Origin: Acidobacteriota bacterium
Lineage (GTDB): Bacteria; Acidobacteriota; UBA6911
Direction: 5' to 3'
Assembly: GCA_031271905.1 (NCBI GenBank)
Contig: JAISUT010000016.1
Coordinates: 1-64,000, forward strand
Length of the DNA: 64,000 nt
The position numbers were made by a program, and so were the translations under genes. The notes under the pieces were generated by a model, which was not told the DNA's origin, did no database searches, and was given only the letters and a program-made list of their open reading frames with translations. This document shows, in pieces, positions 9,992 through 20,040 of the stretch (position 1 is the stretch's first letter; each line of letters opens with the position of its first letter).

Positions 9992-10029
9992 ATCCGCTTT
10001 ACCTTGACGGATGGAGGCCGTTTCGTCCC

Positions 10030-11949
10030 ATGCTCGATCTGATGCGCCGTAAAAAGCGGTTGAAACTGATTCTCTGGCTGGTCATAGCAGCCCTTGCCCT
10101 CAGCATGCTCATCTTCTTCGTCCCCGGGACGGACATGGGCGGCTTCCTCGACAACCCCGGGGTGGTCGCATCCGTGGACGGGCGCGACATCTCGGCGCAG
10201 GACTTCTCCCGCCTGTACCGCCGGGTGGCGGAGCGGTACCGCACCAGCAACAACATCGACGAGGAGACCGTCAAGGCGATGGGCGTCCCGCAGTCGGTGC
10301 TGGACGAGCTGGTCAACTACGAGGTCATGGAGGTGCTGGCGCGGCGTTTCGGGCTCGGCGTCTCCGAGGACGACGTGCGGCGTTCGATCGAGACCAACCC
10401 CAACCTGCAGGTGGACGGCAAGTTCGTCGGCGTGGAGACCTACAAGGCGCTGCTGGGGCAGAACGGCTACACCCCCGCCGAGTTCGAGAAGGAAGTCCGG
10501 CGGCTGCTCCTGCATGACAAGGTGCGCGATTTCGTCACCAGCGCCATCACCGTGGGCGACGCGGAGTTGCGCGACGCCTACGAGCGCGCCACGCGCAAGG
10601 TCCAGGTGGACTACGTCATGTTGAAGAAGGACGACTTCAAAAAGCGCGTCACCCCCACGGACGCCGACGTCAAGGCGTGGTTCGAAGCCCACAAGGGCGA
10701 CTACGTGGTCAAGGAGAAGCGCCGCGCCGAGTGCGCCATGGTCCCGTTCATGCAGTTCGTCGAGAAAATCCAGGTCACCGACGAGGACATCCGCAAGGAG
10801 TGGAACTCCCTCCCGCACGACGAGGTCGTGGAGGCCGCGCACATCCTGCTCCTGGTCGATTCCCAGGGCGGACAGGCCGAGGACGCGGAAGTGAAAAAGC
10901 GGGCGGAGGAGGTTTTGCAAAAGGTGCGCTCGGGGGAGGACTTCGCGGGCTTGGCGCAGAAATTCTCCGAAGACGCGGGCAGCGCCGAGCAGGGCGGCTA
11001 CCTCGGCCCCTTCCCCAGGGGGCAGATGGTGCCGGAGTTCGAAAACGCCGCCTTCGCCCTGCAAGCGGGCGAGGTGTCCGACCTGGTCCGCACCGACTAC
11101 GGCTACCACATCATCAAAGTCCTGCGCCACGAGACCCCGACTTTGGAGTCGAGCCGGGGGCAGTTGCAGACGATGGTGATGCAGCGCAAAGTCCGCGAGA
11201 TGACGTTGCAGAAGGCGGAGGACGTCGTCAAGGCCGCCGCCGGGAAGAAGGACTTCAAAGAGGCGGTCAAGGACTTGGGCTTCGTCGTCGAGGTCGCCGA
11301 CACGGGGTTGCTCGACAAGGACTCCTCATCCTCTGAAACCGGGCTCTCCGCGAACCTGCGGGACGACATCTTCTCGTTGAAGGAGATCGGCTCGGTCGGC
11401 AAGCCCGTGGAGGAGCCGATAGGGTACGCCGTCGCCAAGCTCGCCGAAGTCCAGCTCCCCAGACCGGGCACGCTGGAGGAGTTCACGGCGCAGGCGACGC
11501 AGGACTACGTCGAATCCAAGGCGAAGGAGCTGCTGGATGCGGAGGCGCAGAAGCTCTCCGACGAGGGGATCAAAAGCAAAGACCTGGCCGCCGCCGCCAA
11601 GGCCCTGGGGCTCGAGGTCAAAAAGAGCCAGGAGTTCACCCAGACCGGCACCCCCGACCCGGAGATCGGCGCCAACACGCCGTTCAACCAGGCGGCGTTC
11701 GCGTTGGAGCAAGGGGCGGTCAGCGCGCCGCAGCCCATGCTGGACAACTCGATCGTGTTCCAAGTGACCTCGCGCTCGCCGTTCGACGAGGAGACCTTCA
11801 AGCAGCAGGAGGGTGCCTTGCGGACGAACATGTTGCAGAACCTGCAGGACACCTACTTCCAAGAATACGTGAAGCGGGCGCGCGAGGAGATGCTCAAGTC
11901 GGGCAAGATCAAGATCCACGAGCAGGCGGTGGAGCGCGCCGCGATGTAG
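10030..11949 (+). CDS. Membrane-anchored PpiD/SurA-type foldase
   Basis: This 639-residue protein has a cytoplasmic basic start (RRKKRLK), one membrane segment (about residues 16-33) and a large periplasmic part. An N-terminal SurA-like chaperone region (about 40-200) is followed by a parvulin-type peptidyl-prolyl isomerase domain (about 268-366, AAHILLL through GGYLGPFPRGQMVPEFE to DYGYHIIKVL). A second, degenerate parvulin-like region follows (about 500-600, with NTPFNQAAFALEQGAVSAP). This is the architecture of PpiD, which helps newly secreted proteins fold at the SecYEG exit. The ATG at 10030 has GGAGG 12 nt upstream; 10042 is an alternative. It is apparently monocistronic, with a terminator soon after. 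Confidence 0.88.
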   Translation: MLDLMRRKKRLKLILWLVIAALALSMLIFFVPGTDMGGFLDNPGVVASVDGRDISAQDFSRLYRRVAERYRTSNNIDEETVKAMGVPQSVLDELVNYEVMEVLARRFGLGVSEDDVRRSIETNPNLQVDGKFVGVETYKALLGQNGYTPAEFEKEVRRLLLHDKVRDFVTSAITVGDAELRDAYERATRKVQVDYVMLKKDDFKKRVTPTDADVKAWFEAHKGDYVVKEKRRAECAMVPFMQFVEKIQVTDEDIRKEWNSLPHDEVVEAAHILLLVDSQGGQAEDAEVKKRAEEVLQKVRSGEDFAGLAQKFSEDAGSAEQGGYLGPFPRGQMVPEFENAAFALQAGEVSDLVRTDYGYHIIKVLRHETPTLESSRGQLQTMVMQRKVREMTLQKAEDVVKAAAGKKDFKEAVKDLGFVVEVADTGLLDKDSSSSETGLSANLRDDIFSLKEIGSVGKPVEEPIGYAVAKLAEVQLPRPGTLEEFTAQATQDYVESKAKELLDAEAQKLSDEGIKSKDLAAAAKALGLEVKKSQEFTQTGTPDPEIGANTPFNQAAFALEQGAVSAPQPMLDNSIVFQVTSRSPFDEETFKQQEGALRTNMLQNLQDTYFQEYVKRAREEMLKSGKIKIHEQAVERAAM

Positions 11950-12010
11950 GGGATGCGCCAAGGGCGCGCCGCGCCGCAATCCGTAAGACACGCAAGACAG
12001 ACGCCTCCGG

Positions 12011-12044
12011 GGGGTGCGGTAAAAATCGCACCCCTTTCATTTTT
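12011..12044 (+). terminator. Rho-independent terminator after the foldase gene
   Basis: A perfect 8-bp stem (GGGGTGCG with CGCACCCC, 12011-12018 and 12027-12034) with an 8-nt loop is followed by TTTCATTTTT. It sits about 60 bp after the foldase stop codon and before the MoaF-like gene. Confidence 0.8.
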
Positions 12045-12142
12045 CATGACCGGGAATTTTGAAAATCCATTATGATAGCGGCGGTCTAAAACACAGCCCT
12101 CCGGCTCTGGCCGGGGCGATTCCGAGGAGGAGGTTGAGGCAG

Positions 12143-14002
12143 ATGAACATCCCGATGCATCGATTCGCGTATACGAAACTGACGTCTGACCAGGTCAAAC
12201 AGAAACTCAAGGCCGCAGACGCGGGCCCGACATCGGTGTCCGCACTGTCGGACGCGCTCGCCGGCAAGTCCATCAAGATCGTGTTGGACGGCGGCCCGAC
12301 CTTGGCATACGACTTCTCGAGCAAGAACCAGTTGACGCTCTCCGAGAACGGCGGCGCCAAGGTGAAGGCGGGTTACGGGGCGCTCACCCAGAAGAAGGTC
12401 GTGTTCTTCGCGCACATGATCCCCGGACAGCCCAAGGGCTACGACGTGGTCATCGACCAGGCGACCGGCCTCGCCACCGTGTTCGAGGTGTGGCTCTGCG
12501 GCGACAAGGTTGACAAGACCCTGAGCGGCAAAGAGGTGCCCCTCGACCAGCGCGAAGTCCAGCGCCAGATATATTTCGGCTACGTGGACAAGGGCGGCGA
12601 GGCGCCCAAGGAGCGCCACCACCTGACCAACCGCTGGGCGGGCAAGGGCATCCACTGGACGCAGGACAACGGCATCGAGACGCTGGAGCTGTACACCTCC
12701 GTGGCGTCCTCGAACTTCGTCGAGCTGACGCGCCATGTGGACGACCTCGGCTACTGCGCCCCGTCGGACTACATCCTGATCGACGACAACACGTTCGTCT
12801 ACCAGCGGACCGAGTGCGAGTTCTCCGGCATCTCCACGCTGTTCGTCGCCGACCTGTACGCGATGACGCAGGTGGGCGTGCGCCTCGGCTTCGACGAGAA
12901 GGACGCGCTGGAATACTACCTGTTCCGCGGCACCGGCGAAATCGTCGGCCAGCTCTCCTACCTCGAGCCGTTCGACGACCACGGCAAGGGCGGGATGGTC
13001 GTGCAGGCCCCCGGCGACCCCCAGGCCCCCGGCAAGGGCCAGCGCCTGGTCTACCGCCCGGTGCGGGACTTCCAGCCGATGACCGACGAAGAGGTGCACC
13101 AGGCCGCGCTCAAGCGCACGATGGCCTTCGGCGGCGCCGAAGGCGAGACCGCGCCCCAGATGACGATGGCGGGCAACAACTCCCCCTTCTCCGACATGAT
13201 GGTCGGCAAGAAGATCACCCTGCGCTACGACGGGCCGGTGCGCCCCCCGTTCCGGACGGGCCAGGCGCCTTTCAGCACCACCCTGCGCTACGACGCCGGC
13301 GGGCCGGTGCGCCATTACGACTTCATCGAGAAGTTCAAGCTCAGATACCGCGAGGACGGCGAGAGCACCTGGCACACGGTGGACTACCGCGGCTATGAAG
13401 GCGACGAGCAACTGTTCTGGTTCAGCCACATCCTCGCCGACAGCAAGCCGCGCGCCAGCGTGCAGGTGGCGGTGGACCTGCTCAACGGCCTGACCACCAC
13501 CATCCACTCCCAGATGGGGACGCCGTACTTCGGCAATGAGACTTCCTATCACGCGATCTTCGGCGTCGCCGAGGGGATCGAAGGGGTCGAGCCGCCGCAG
13601 TACATGCGCCACCAGTACACGGACGAGCTGGTGGGTCACGCCTTCTCCTGGTCCTACAGCGACCAGATGACCTCCATGCACGTCTACACCTCGCCGCACT
13701 CGATGACCTGGACCATCTTCACCGGCAACCAGGGGATGGGCGCGCAGTGGGGCTCCCCGTGCATCTTCGTCAAGCTGCGCGACGGGGTCTACATCTTCTG
13801 CCAGAACGAGGAGGCGTGCAACGGCGCGGAGATGATCGAGCTGATCAACACCAAGATCTCGCACGACTGCGGCTTCGGCTTCTCCGGCGGCGAGAGGGGG
13901 GTGAGCCTCAGCCTGACGGGCGCCATAGGGCGCCACATCGGGGCGTTCGACATCAAGCGGTTCTACGGCCCCAGGATCCATGCCAAAAAGAAAGGAGCGT
14001 AA
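12143..14002 (+). CDS. Large protein with tandem MoaF-like domains
   Basis: This 619-residue protein has no signal peptide or membrane segment. I read it as four beta-rich units. Unit 3 (about residues 355-470) opens with VGKKITLRYDGP and contains VAVDLLNGLTTTIHSQ. Unit 4 (about 495-605) begins TDELVGHAFSWSYSD and runs through MTWTIFTGNQGMG to GVYIFCQNEE. Units 3 and 4 follow the N- and C-terminal pattern of the MoaF family. Units 1 (about 39-120, LAGKSIKIVLDGGPTLAYDF) and 2 (about 161-280) look like a diverged duplicate pair. MoaF is named for molybdenum cofactor clusters but its biochemical role is unsettled; a calycin-like ligand-binding barrel is plausible. The next gene follows after 1 nt. 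Confidence 0.65.
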   Translation: MNIPMHRFAYTKLTSDQVKQKLKAADAGPTSVSALSDALAGKSIKIVLDGGPTLAYDFSSKNQLTLSENGGAKVKAGYGALTQKKVVFFAHMIPGQPKGYDVVIDQATGLATVFEVWLCGDKVDKTLSGKEVPLDQREVQRQIYFGYVDKGGEAPKERHHLTNRWAGKGIHWTQDNGIETLELYTSVASSNFVELTRHVDDLGYCAPSDYILIDDNTFVYQRTECEFSGISTLFVADLYAMTQVGVRLGFDEKDALEYYLFRGTGEIVGQLSYLEPFDDHGKGGMVVQAPGDPQAPGKGQRLVYRPVRDFQPMTDEEVHQAALKRTMAFGGAEGETAPQMTMAGNNSPFSDMMVGKKITLRYDGPVRPPFRTGQAPFSTTLRYDAGGPVRHYDFIEKFKLRYREDGESTWHTVDYRGYEGDEQLFWFSHILADSKPRASVQVAVDLLNGLTTTIHSQMGTPYFGNETSYHAIFGVAEGIEGVEPPQYMRHQYTDELVGHAFSWSYSDQMTSMHVYTSPHSMTWTIFTGNQGMGAQWGSPCIFVKLRDGVYIFCQNEEACNGAEMIELINTKISHDCGFGFSGGERGVSLSLTGAIGRHIGAFDIKRFYGPRIHAKKKGA

Positions 14003-14003
14003 G

Positions 14004-14624
14004 ATGGCTGACGAAAAATCGCAGACAAAAGCCGCCCGCCGATCCTTCCTGTTCAAGTCGGGCGCGGCGCTCACCGGCGCCCTGGCGGCGACGGTCGCCG
14101 CCTCGGCAAAGCCCTCGCAACCGACCCCCGGGCGGGACGGCGCGCTGGCGCTGAAGCTCGGCGTCTTGGAAGACCGCGAGGCGGTGCGCGGCCTCTACCG
14201 GGCGTACGAGGCGAGCCTTTCCGAGGGGCGCTACGAAGACGCCGCGAGCCATTTCGCGGCGCGCTCGGAAGCCGTCTTCGGCGGCGAGCGCTTCTCCGGG
14301 CGCGACGAAGGCGTGCGGCGGCTCTTCACGGAGAAGTTCCGCGAAGGCCGCACCGGCAGGAAGGCCGACATCCCGGCATCGCTCCACGCCGAGCCGTTGG
14401 CGGAAAGCATCGAGGTCGGCGCCGACCGCCAGACCGCCAAGGCGGTCTTCCCCTACTCGATGCGCGTGGGCGAGCCGATGGACGCGAGCCTGCAACTGGT
14501 GCAGATGGCGCGCCTGCATGGCGAGGGCATCCTCTACCGGCAGGAGAGCGGGCTGTGCGAGCTCTCCCTGGTGAGGGAAGGCGCGGGCTGGAAGATCGCC
14601 CGCGCGGAGTACCGCGCCATCTAG
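14004..14624 (+). CDS. Tat-exported SnoaL-like protein
   Basis: This 206-residue protein has an N-terminal twin-arginine signal (RRSFLFKSG, then a hydrophobic Ala/Gly/Thr stretch and ASAKPSQ as a probable cleavage region), so it should be exported in folded form. The mature part (about residues 45-205) has the pattern of a SnoaL/NTF2-like cone fold: DREAVRGLYRAYEASLSEGRYEDAA at the start and GAGWKIARAEYR at the end. Such domains bind small molecules or act as isomerases and dehydratases; no substrate can be assigned. The ATG follows the MoaF-like gene by 1 nt, with AAAGGAGCG as ribosome site. The pair is almost certainly one operon and may act in one pathway. Confidence 0.78.
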   Translation: MADEKSQTKAARRSFLFKSGAALTGALAATVAASAKPSQPTPGRDGALALKLGVLEDREAVRGLYRAYEASLSEGRYEDAASHFAARSEAVFGGERFSGRDEGVRRLFTEKFREGRTGRKADIPASLHAEPLAESIEVGADRQTAKAVFPYSMRVGEPMDASLQLVQMARLHGEGILYRQESGLCELSLVREGAGWKIARAEYRAI

Positions 14625-14765
14625 CCGTCTGCCCTTCGCGGGGCGCGGGTCGATGCCTGCGCCCCGCGATTCGGCGGCTATTCCGCTACGATGGGGGCGT
14701 TCGCGCCGTGCCCCCCATCGCAGCCAACCGTTGTTTGCGTGAAAGAGAAAGGAAGATGGGAAGCC

Positions 14766-15083
14766 ATGGGCGACGTCTTTGAAAACGTCTCGGTCGAGAA
14801 GAAGGCCAACGTCTATTTCGACGGCAAGTGCGTCAGCCACGCCGTCCTTTTCCCTGACGGGTCGAGAAAGACCGTCGGCGTCATCCTGCCCTCCACCCTG
14901 ACGTTCAACACCGGCGCGCCGGAAGTCATGGAGACGGTCGCCGGCGCCTGCCGCGTGCGGCTGAAGGGCGAGTCGGAATGGAAGGCTTACGGCCCCGGCC
15001 AGTCCTTCAACGCCCCCGGCGACTCCAGCTTCGACATCGAGGTGAGGGACGAACCCTACCACTACGTCTGCTACTACGGTTAG
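14766..15083 (+). CDS. ppnP: Pyrimidine/purine nucleoside phosphorylase PpnP
   Basis: This 105-residue cupin protein matches the YaiE/DUF1255 family, which splits nucleosides with phosphate to the free base and ribose-1-phosphate. The start ([21 protein letters not shown]), the middle ([22 protein letters not shown]) and the end ([18 protein letters not shown]) follow the family closely. The reading frame extends upstream, but the ATG at 14766 gives the standard length. A GAAAGGAAGATGGGAAGCC stretch precedes it. It is 141 bp after the SnoaL-like gene and may have its own promoter. Confidence 0.92.
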   Translation: MGDVFENVSVEKKANVYFDGKCVSHAVLFPDGSRKTVGVILPSTLTFNTGAPEVMETVAGACRVRLKGESEWKAYGPGQSFNAPGDSSFDIEVRDEPYHYVCYYG

Positions 15084-15150
15084 CCCCGGCGAGGCGCGCG
15101 GCGGGCGACGCGAACCACGCGCCGGGGGCGGCGCACCGTCGCCCCACCGC

Positions 15151-16539
15151 CTAGCCCCGCCCTATTCGCTTGCGGAACTGCGCGAGCGCCTGCCGCACCG
15201 CCCCGGGCGCGGTGCCGCCCCGTTCCCGCCGCCGCCCGACGACCGTCTCCAGCGTCAGGCAACCATAGAGGTCTTCCCCGAACAACGGCGAAAAGCCCCT
15301 GTACTCCTCCAACGGCAACTCTTCCAGCGGGACGTCCAGCTCCGAGGCGCGCATGACGACCTTGCCGACCAGGCCGTGCGCCTCCCGGAAAGGCATCCCC
15401 TTGGCGACCAGGTAGTCCGCCAGCTCCGTGGCGTTCAGGTAGCCGAGCGCCGTCGCCGAACGCATCCGCTCCTCGCGGATGGAGACCTTCTCGAACACGC
15501 GACACGCCATGCGCAGGCATTGGTCCACCGTGCGGACGGCGTCGAACAGCCCCTCCTTGTCCTCTTGCAGGTCTTTGTTGTAGGTCATCGGCAACCCCTT
15601 CAACACGGTCAGCAGGGCGACCAGGTGGCCGTAGACGCGTCCCGCCTTGCCGCGCAACAGCTCCAGCGCGTCGGGGTTCTTCTTCTGCGGCATCAGGCTG
15701 CTGCCGGAGGAGACGCTGTCGTCCATCTGCACGAAGGCGAACTCGGAGGAGTTGTACAGGATGAAGTCCTCCGCGAGGCGGCTCAGGTGCATGGCGAGGG
15801 CGCTGGCGAAAAACAGGAAGTCGAGCGCGAAGTCGCGATCCGCCACCGCGTCCATGCTGTTGGCGGAGGCGGAGGCGAAACCCAGGTCGCGCGCCAGCTC
15901 CTCGCGCCCGACCGGGTAGACCGTGCCCGAGATCGCCCCCGAGCCGAGCGGGCAGACGTCGATGCGCCGGAGCGCGTCCCGCAACCGGTCGCGGTCGCGC
16001 AGGAACATCTCGCCGTAGGCGAGGATGTAATGGGCGAACAAGACCGGCTGCGCCCGTTGCAGGTGCGTGTAGCCGGGGATGACGGCATGGGGATGGCGGG
16101 CGGCGAGGGCGCCCAGCACCCGCAGGAAGCCGTCGAGGAGCGCGGCGATCTCCCCCTCCCTCCGCTTGAGGTGGAGGCGCAGGTCGGTCGCCACCTGGTC
16201 GTTCCGGCTACGCCCTGTGTGGAGCTTGAGCGCGAGGGCGCCCACTTTGTCGGCGAGGGCGCCCTCGACGTAAGAGTGCACGTCCTCCGCGCCGCTTTCG
16301 GCGACGGCCTGCGGATTGCGGAGCGCCTCGTCCAGCACCGCCCGCAAGCCCTTTTCGACGGCCAGCCGATCCTTGCGGCCGAACACCCCCGCCCGCTCCA
16401 GCGCCCGCGCGTAGGCGAGGCTTCCGGCGACGTCGGCCTCCAACAGCTCGCGGTCGAAAGGCAGGGAGTCGTTGAACTCCTTGAACAGCGGGTCTTCGTC
16501 CGCCGCGAACCGCCCACCCCACAGTTTTTTCCTCGCCAT
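15151..16539 (-). CDS. argH: Argininosuccinate lyase ArgH
   Basis: ArgH is the cytoplasmic enzyme that cleaves argininosuccinate to arginine and fumarate, the last step of arginine synthesis. The 462-residue product has the usual length. It shows the N-terminal KLWGGRF, HTGRSRNDQVATDLR, the GYTHLQRAQP segment with the catalytic His, and the fumarase-superfamily signature GSSLMPQKKNPD with the catalytic Ser loop. The ATG at 16539 has GGAGGAAAGCGAG in front; the open frame further upstream lacks family similarity. No other arginine gene is adjacent. Confidence 0.97.
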   Translation of the reverse strand: MARKKLWGGRFAADEDPLFKEFNDSLPFDRELLEADVAGSLAYARALERAGVFGRKDRLAVEKGLRAVLDEALRNPQAVAESGAEDVHSYVEGALADKVGALALKLHTGRSRNDQVATDLRLHLKRREGEIAALLDGFLRVLGALAARHPHAVIPGYTHLQRAQPVLFAHYILAYGEMFLRDRDRLRDALRRIDVCPLGSGAISGTVYPVGREELARDLGFASASANSMDAVADRDFALDFLFFASALAMHLSRLAEDFILYNSSEFAFVQMDDSVSSGSSLMPQKKNPDALELLRGKAGRVYGHLVALLTVLKGLPMTYNKDLQEDKEGLFDAVRTVDQCLRMACRVFEKVSIREERMRSATALGYLNATELADYLVAKGMPFREAHGLVGKVVMRASELDVPLEELPLEEYRGFSPLFGEDLYGCLTLETVVGRRRERGGTAPGAVRQALAQFRKRIGRG

Positions 16540-17054
16540 CTCGCTTTCCTCCCAGGCGGCGCCTGTCCACAAGCCATCAAATTCCCGGGGTGCGGGGCTT
16601 CGCCCCACCCCCCGTAACGTCCCTGCGTCAACCCGCCGTATTCCCGAACCCGCGCTTTATGGACAGCCCTAGGCGCAAAGCAGTGATTTTCCCAGATCGA
16701 GCGGGGGCGGGCAAGACGGAAGCGGGCGGGGCGGGGAAGGAAAATTCACAACGGGCCGGATGCGCGCCCCCTTGGGGGCGTGCGAACACGTCCCAAGGAG
16801 GCGCGCACCCGCACCGAGGCGATTTCGAACGGGGGGTGCTGCGAAGGATTATCGGGCGGTGACAAAAACAGAAGGTTTGGTACAGCGGCTATTCGAGAAT
16901 ACAACAAAGTCGCCCGATCGAAAAAGTCTGCCTCGGTTTCTCCCTTTGAAATCGATCCGATCCGGGCGGAACCGACCGCCCGGCGCGGATCGAAGAAATC
17001 TTTTCAAGCCCATGGCGTCACGGCGGCGGTTCCCACGGGACGCCGCCGGTACGG
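16540..17054. other. 515-bp gap with two hairpins, no gene seen
   Basis: No open frame here looks coding. Two strong inverted repeats are present: CGCCCCCTTGGGGGCG at about 16765-16780, and the two-tier hairpin described separately at 16953-16992. The region lies upstream of argH and downstream of the NtrC-type regulator, so it must hold the argH promoter, which I cannot place. Confidence 0.5.
16953..16992. other. Two-tier perfect hairpin
   Basis: An outer stem CGATCCG/CGGATCG (16953-16959 and 16986-16992) and an inner stem CCGGGCGG/CCGCCCGG (16962-16969 and 16976-16983) are perfect, separated by a 2x2 internal loop, with a 6-nt AACCGA loop. It has no T-tract on either side, so it is not a classical terminator. 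It could be a 3' processing signal for the regulator mRNA or a structured RNA. Confidence 0.5.
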
Positions 17055-18491
<1,437 letters not shown>

Positions 18492-18561
18492 CCATGTTCC
18501 TTTCACAGGTTACAGGAATCAGCCGCTCCCGCTAGCGTAATTAATCAAATTTACGTTATTT

Positions 18562-18590
18562 GTTTTACTCACATTATTCATAGTTGTCAA
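18562..18590 (-). promoter_or_regulatory. Promoter for the NtrC-class regulator
   Basis: On the minus strand a perfect TTGACA (18590-18585) is followed after 17 bp by TAAAAC (18567-18562). It lies in a locally AT-rich region in front of the regulator, giving a leader of about 65 nt. Confidence 0.5.
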
Positions 18591-18729
18591 TGGAAAAATT
18601 TGCCCAGTTTGAAAAAACTGTCGGGATTTTGACGCGCCCATGGGAGGAGCCGTGCTTCGGAGGAGTCGGGGGAGGAGGCGGGGGATACCGGACAAGTAAC
18701 GCTGTCGCGGATGGTTGCCCGTTTGCGCG

Positions 18730-18770
18730 CAGGGGCGCGGCGCGGTTGGGCAAAAGTTGCCGCGCCCCTG
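18730..18770 (-). terminator. Hairpin after the PEP-CTERM gene
   Basis: An 11-bp perfect stem (CAGGGGCGCGG with CCGCGCCCCTG) encloses a 19-nt loop that could itself pair (GGCAA/TTGCC). It starts 10 bp after the PEP-CTERM stop codon on the minus strand. No T-run follows, so termination by this hairpin alone is uncertain; transcript stabilisation is an alternative. Confidence 0.4.
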
Positions 18771-18779
18771 TCAAATCAC

Positions 18780-19625
18780 CTACATCTTTTTTTGCGGCAA
18801 GGCGCCTCGTGGGCGCGCCGCGCGGGGATTGCCTTTCCTTCGGATGGCGAGGACGCCGACGCCGACCAGCCCCATGCCGAGTAGCAGCACGCTGGAGGGT
18901 TCCGGGACGGGGTTCACCGGGTTCATGGACTCGACCATGACGACGAAGTCGTTGTAGTCGCCGTCCCTGGCGCTGTCATCCCAGGCGAGGATGCGGTCGC
19001 CGACGCCGAAATAGCTGGCGTATTGGTTCGCCCCCTCGCCGATCGTCAGGAAGTCGCTGTCGTTGCCTGCGAAAGCGACCATGTGGTCGTAGCCGCCGTT
19101 GTAGGCGTCGTCGGAATACAAGGTGGATGTGCCGTCATTGTAATAGAAGCCGAAGAGGTTGCCGGCGGCGAAAGTCCCGGTGGCGTAGGTGCCCCCGCCC
19201 ACGGGCATGCCCGATTCGTCGAATGTCGGGAGCAGGCTCACGATCACCTGGCCCGAGCTGTTGATCTTGATGGACGCGCCTTGGCCGGCGATGGCGTCCG
19301 CGTCGAAGATCTTGACATAGTTGTTGCGGTCGGCCGCGTCGTAGATGCCGAACTCCGCGCCAGCCCCTTGGGTCAATTGGATGACCACCTCCGACATCGA
19401 GCCGACCGTGGTCGTCGTCCAGTATTTGTCAGGCTCCATGGCGCTGTTGACCGCCCCCGACGCATCGATGCTGACGGCGCCGATGCCGTGCAGTATCTCT
19501 TCGAGGCTGGCTTCGCCTGAAACCGTCGGCGGGTTGATCGTCGTCGCCTGCGCCACGCCGCCCGCCATCAGGCACGCCGGCAATGATAAAAGTGCCGCCA
19601 CCGCGAAATCCCGTAACTTCCCCAT
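18780..19625 (-). CDS. PEP-CTERM-sorted exported protein, DUF4114-like
   Basis: This 281-residue protein has an N-terminal signal peptide (hydrophobic, ending near GGVAQATT). Its mature part is rich in Gly, Asp and Asn. The region before the C-terminus (ILAWDDSARDGDYNDFVVMVE) is typical of DUF4114-like domains. The tail VPEPSSVLLLGMGLVGVGVLAIRRK is a textbook PEP-CTERM signal: motif, hydrophobic span and basic residues. It is recognised by an exosortase, which must be encoded elsewhere. The protein extends 17 residues past the basic cluster, longer than usual. A good GGAGG ribosome site precedes the ATG. Likely an envelope or exopolysaccharide-associated protein. Confidence 0.88.
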   Translation of the reverse strand: MGKLRDFAVAALLSLPACLMAGGVAQATTINPPTVSGEASLEEILHGIGAVSIDASGAVNSAMEPDKYWTTTTVGSMSEVVIQLTQGAGAEFGIYDAADRNNYVKIFDADAIAGQGASIKINSSGQVIVSLLPTFDESGMPVGGGTYATGTFAAGNLFGFYYNDGTSTLYSDDAYNGGYDHMVAFAGNDSDFLTIGEGANQYASYFGVGDRILAWDDSARDGDYNDFVVMVESMNPVNPVPEPSSVLLLGMGLVGVGVLAIRRKGNPRAARPRGALPQKKM

Positions 19626-19888
19626 GCCGCGAACCTCCGCCTGTCACTGCGAACCCGGCGCCCGGGGCACGGCGCCCTCGGATGCGTCCTCCCCTGAAAA
19701 CCCGGGATTCCCAATGCACCTAATCTTAATCGTCAGTCGCCCGGTGAAAGTTCAGCGCAAAATGCAAGGCGCGCGACGGCGCAGGCGGGACGCGCCAAAA
19801 TCCGCTTGACAGCGCGCGCCCGTATGCGCAAGTCTAAAGCGCACGTCAATGGGTCGTTGCGGTTTTTTGCTTAGGGGAACATAGTGAA

Positions 19889-20010
19889 GGGAACCTCTAA
19901 AACCTCGCAGGCAAGGCGTCGCCGCAGGTCGAAAAGCGGAGTTCGCTGAAGCGAATGATCATTTTCGACCAAGGCGCCGGCGCCGTCATCCGGGGTTTCC
20001 GGAGGTTCCC
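19889..20010 (-). repeat. Palindromic MITE-like repeat, copy 2 (inverted)
   Basis: A full 122-bp copy, and the only one in the opposite orientation. It lies just upstream of the plus-strand MFS gene, so its orientation relative to that gene matches that of the other copies relative to their minus-strand genes. The flanks TGAA and TAAA match at three of four bases. It occupies much of the 415-bp divergent gap at 19626-20040, which also has a TTGACA at 19806-19811 without a clear -10 partner. Confidence 0.9.
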
Positions 20011-20040
20011 TAAAACGCCGTTCGGGCGACAGGTGAAACA

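Larger units (their letters stand above)
9671..10029. other. Divergent intergenic region, cyclase operon/ppiD-like gene
   Basis: This 359-bp region separates the minus-strand cyclase-mre operon from the plus-strand foldase gene. Apart from the doubtful small frame at 9838-9981 and the extended -10 at 9983-9991 I see no feature. A CA-rich run (CACACACACGACTCACACAC) lies near 9766-9785. Confidence 0.5.

Noticed and set aside
19626-19880. Sigma-54 promoter for the PEP-CTERM gene
   Set aside because: A TTGCAT is present on the minus strand near 19765, but the matching GG at the -24 position is absent.
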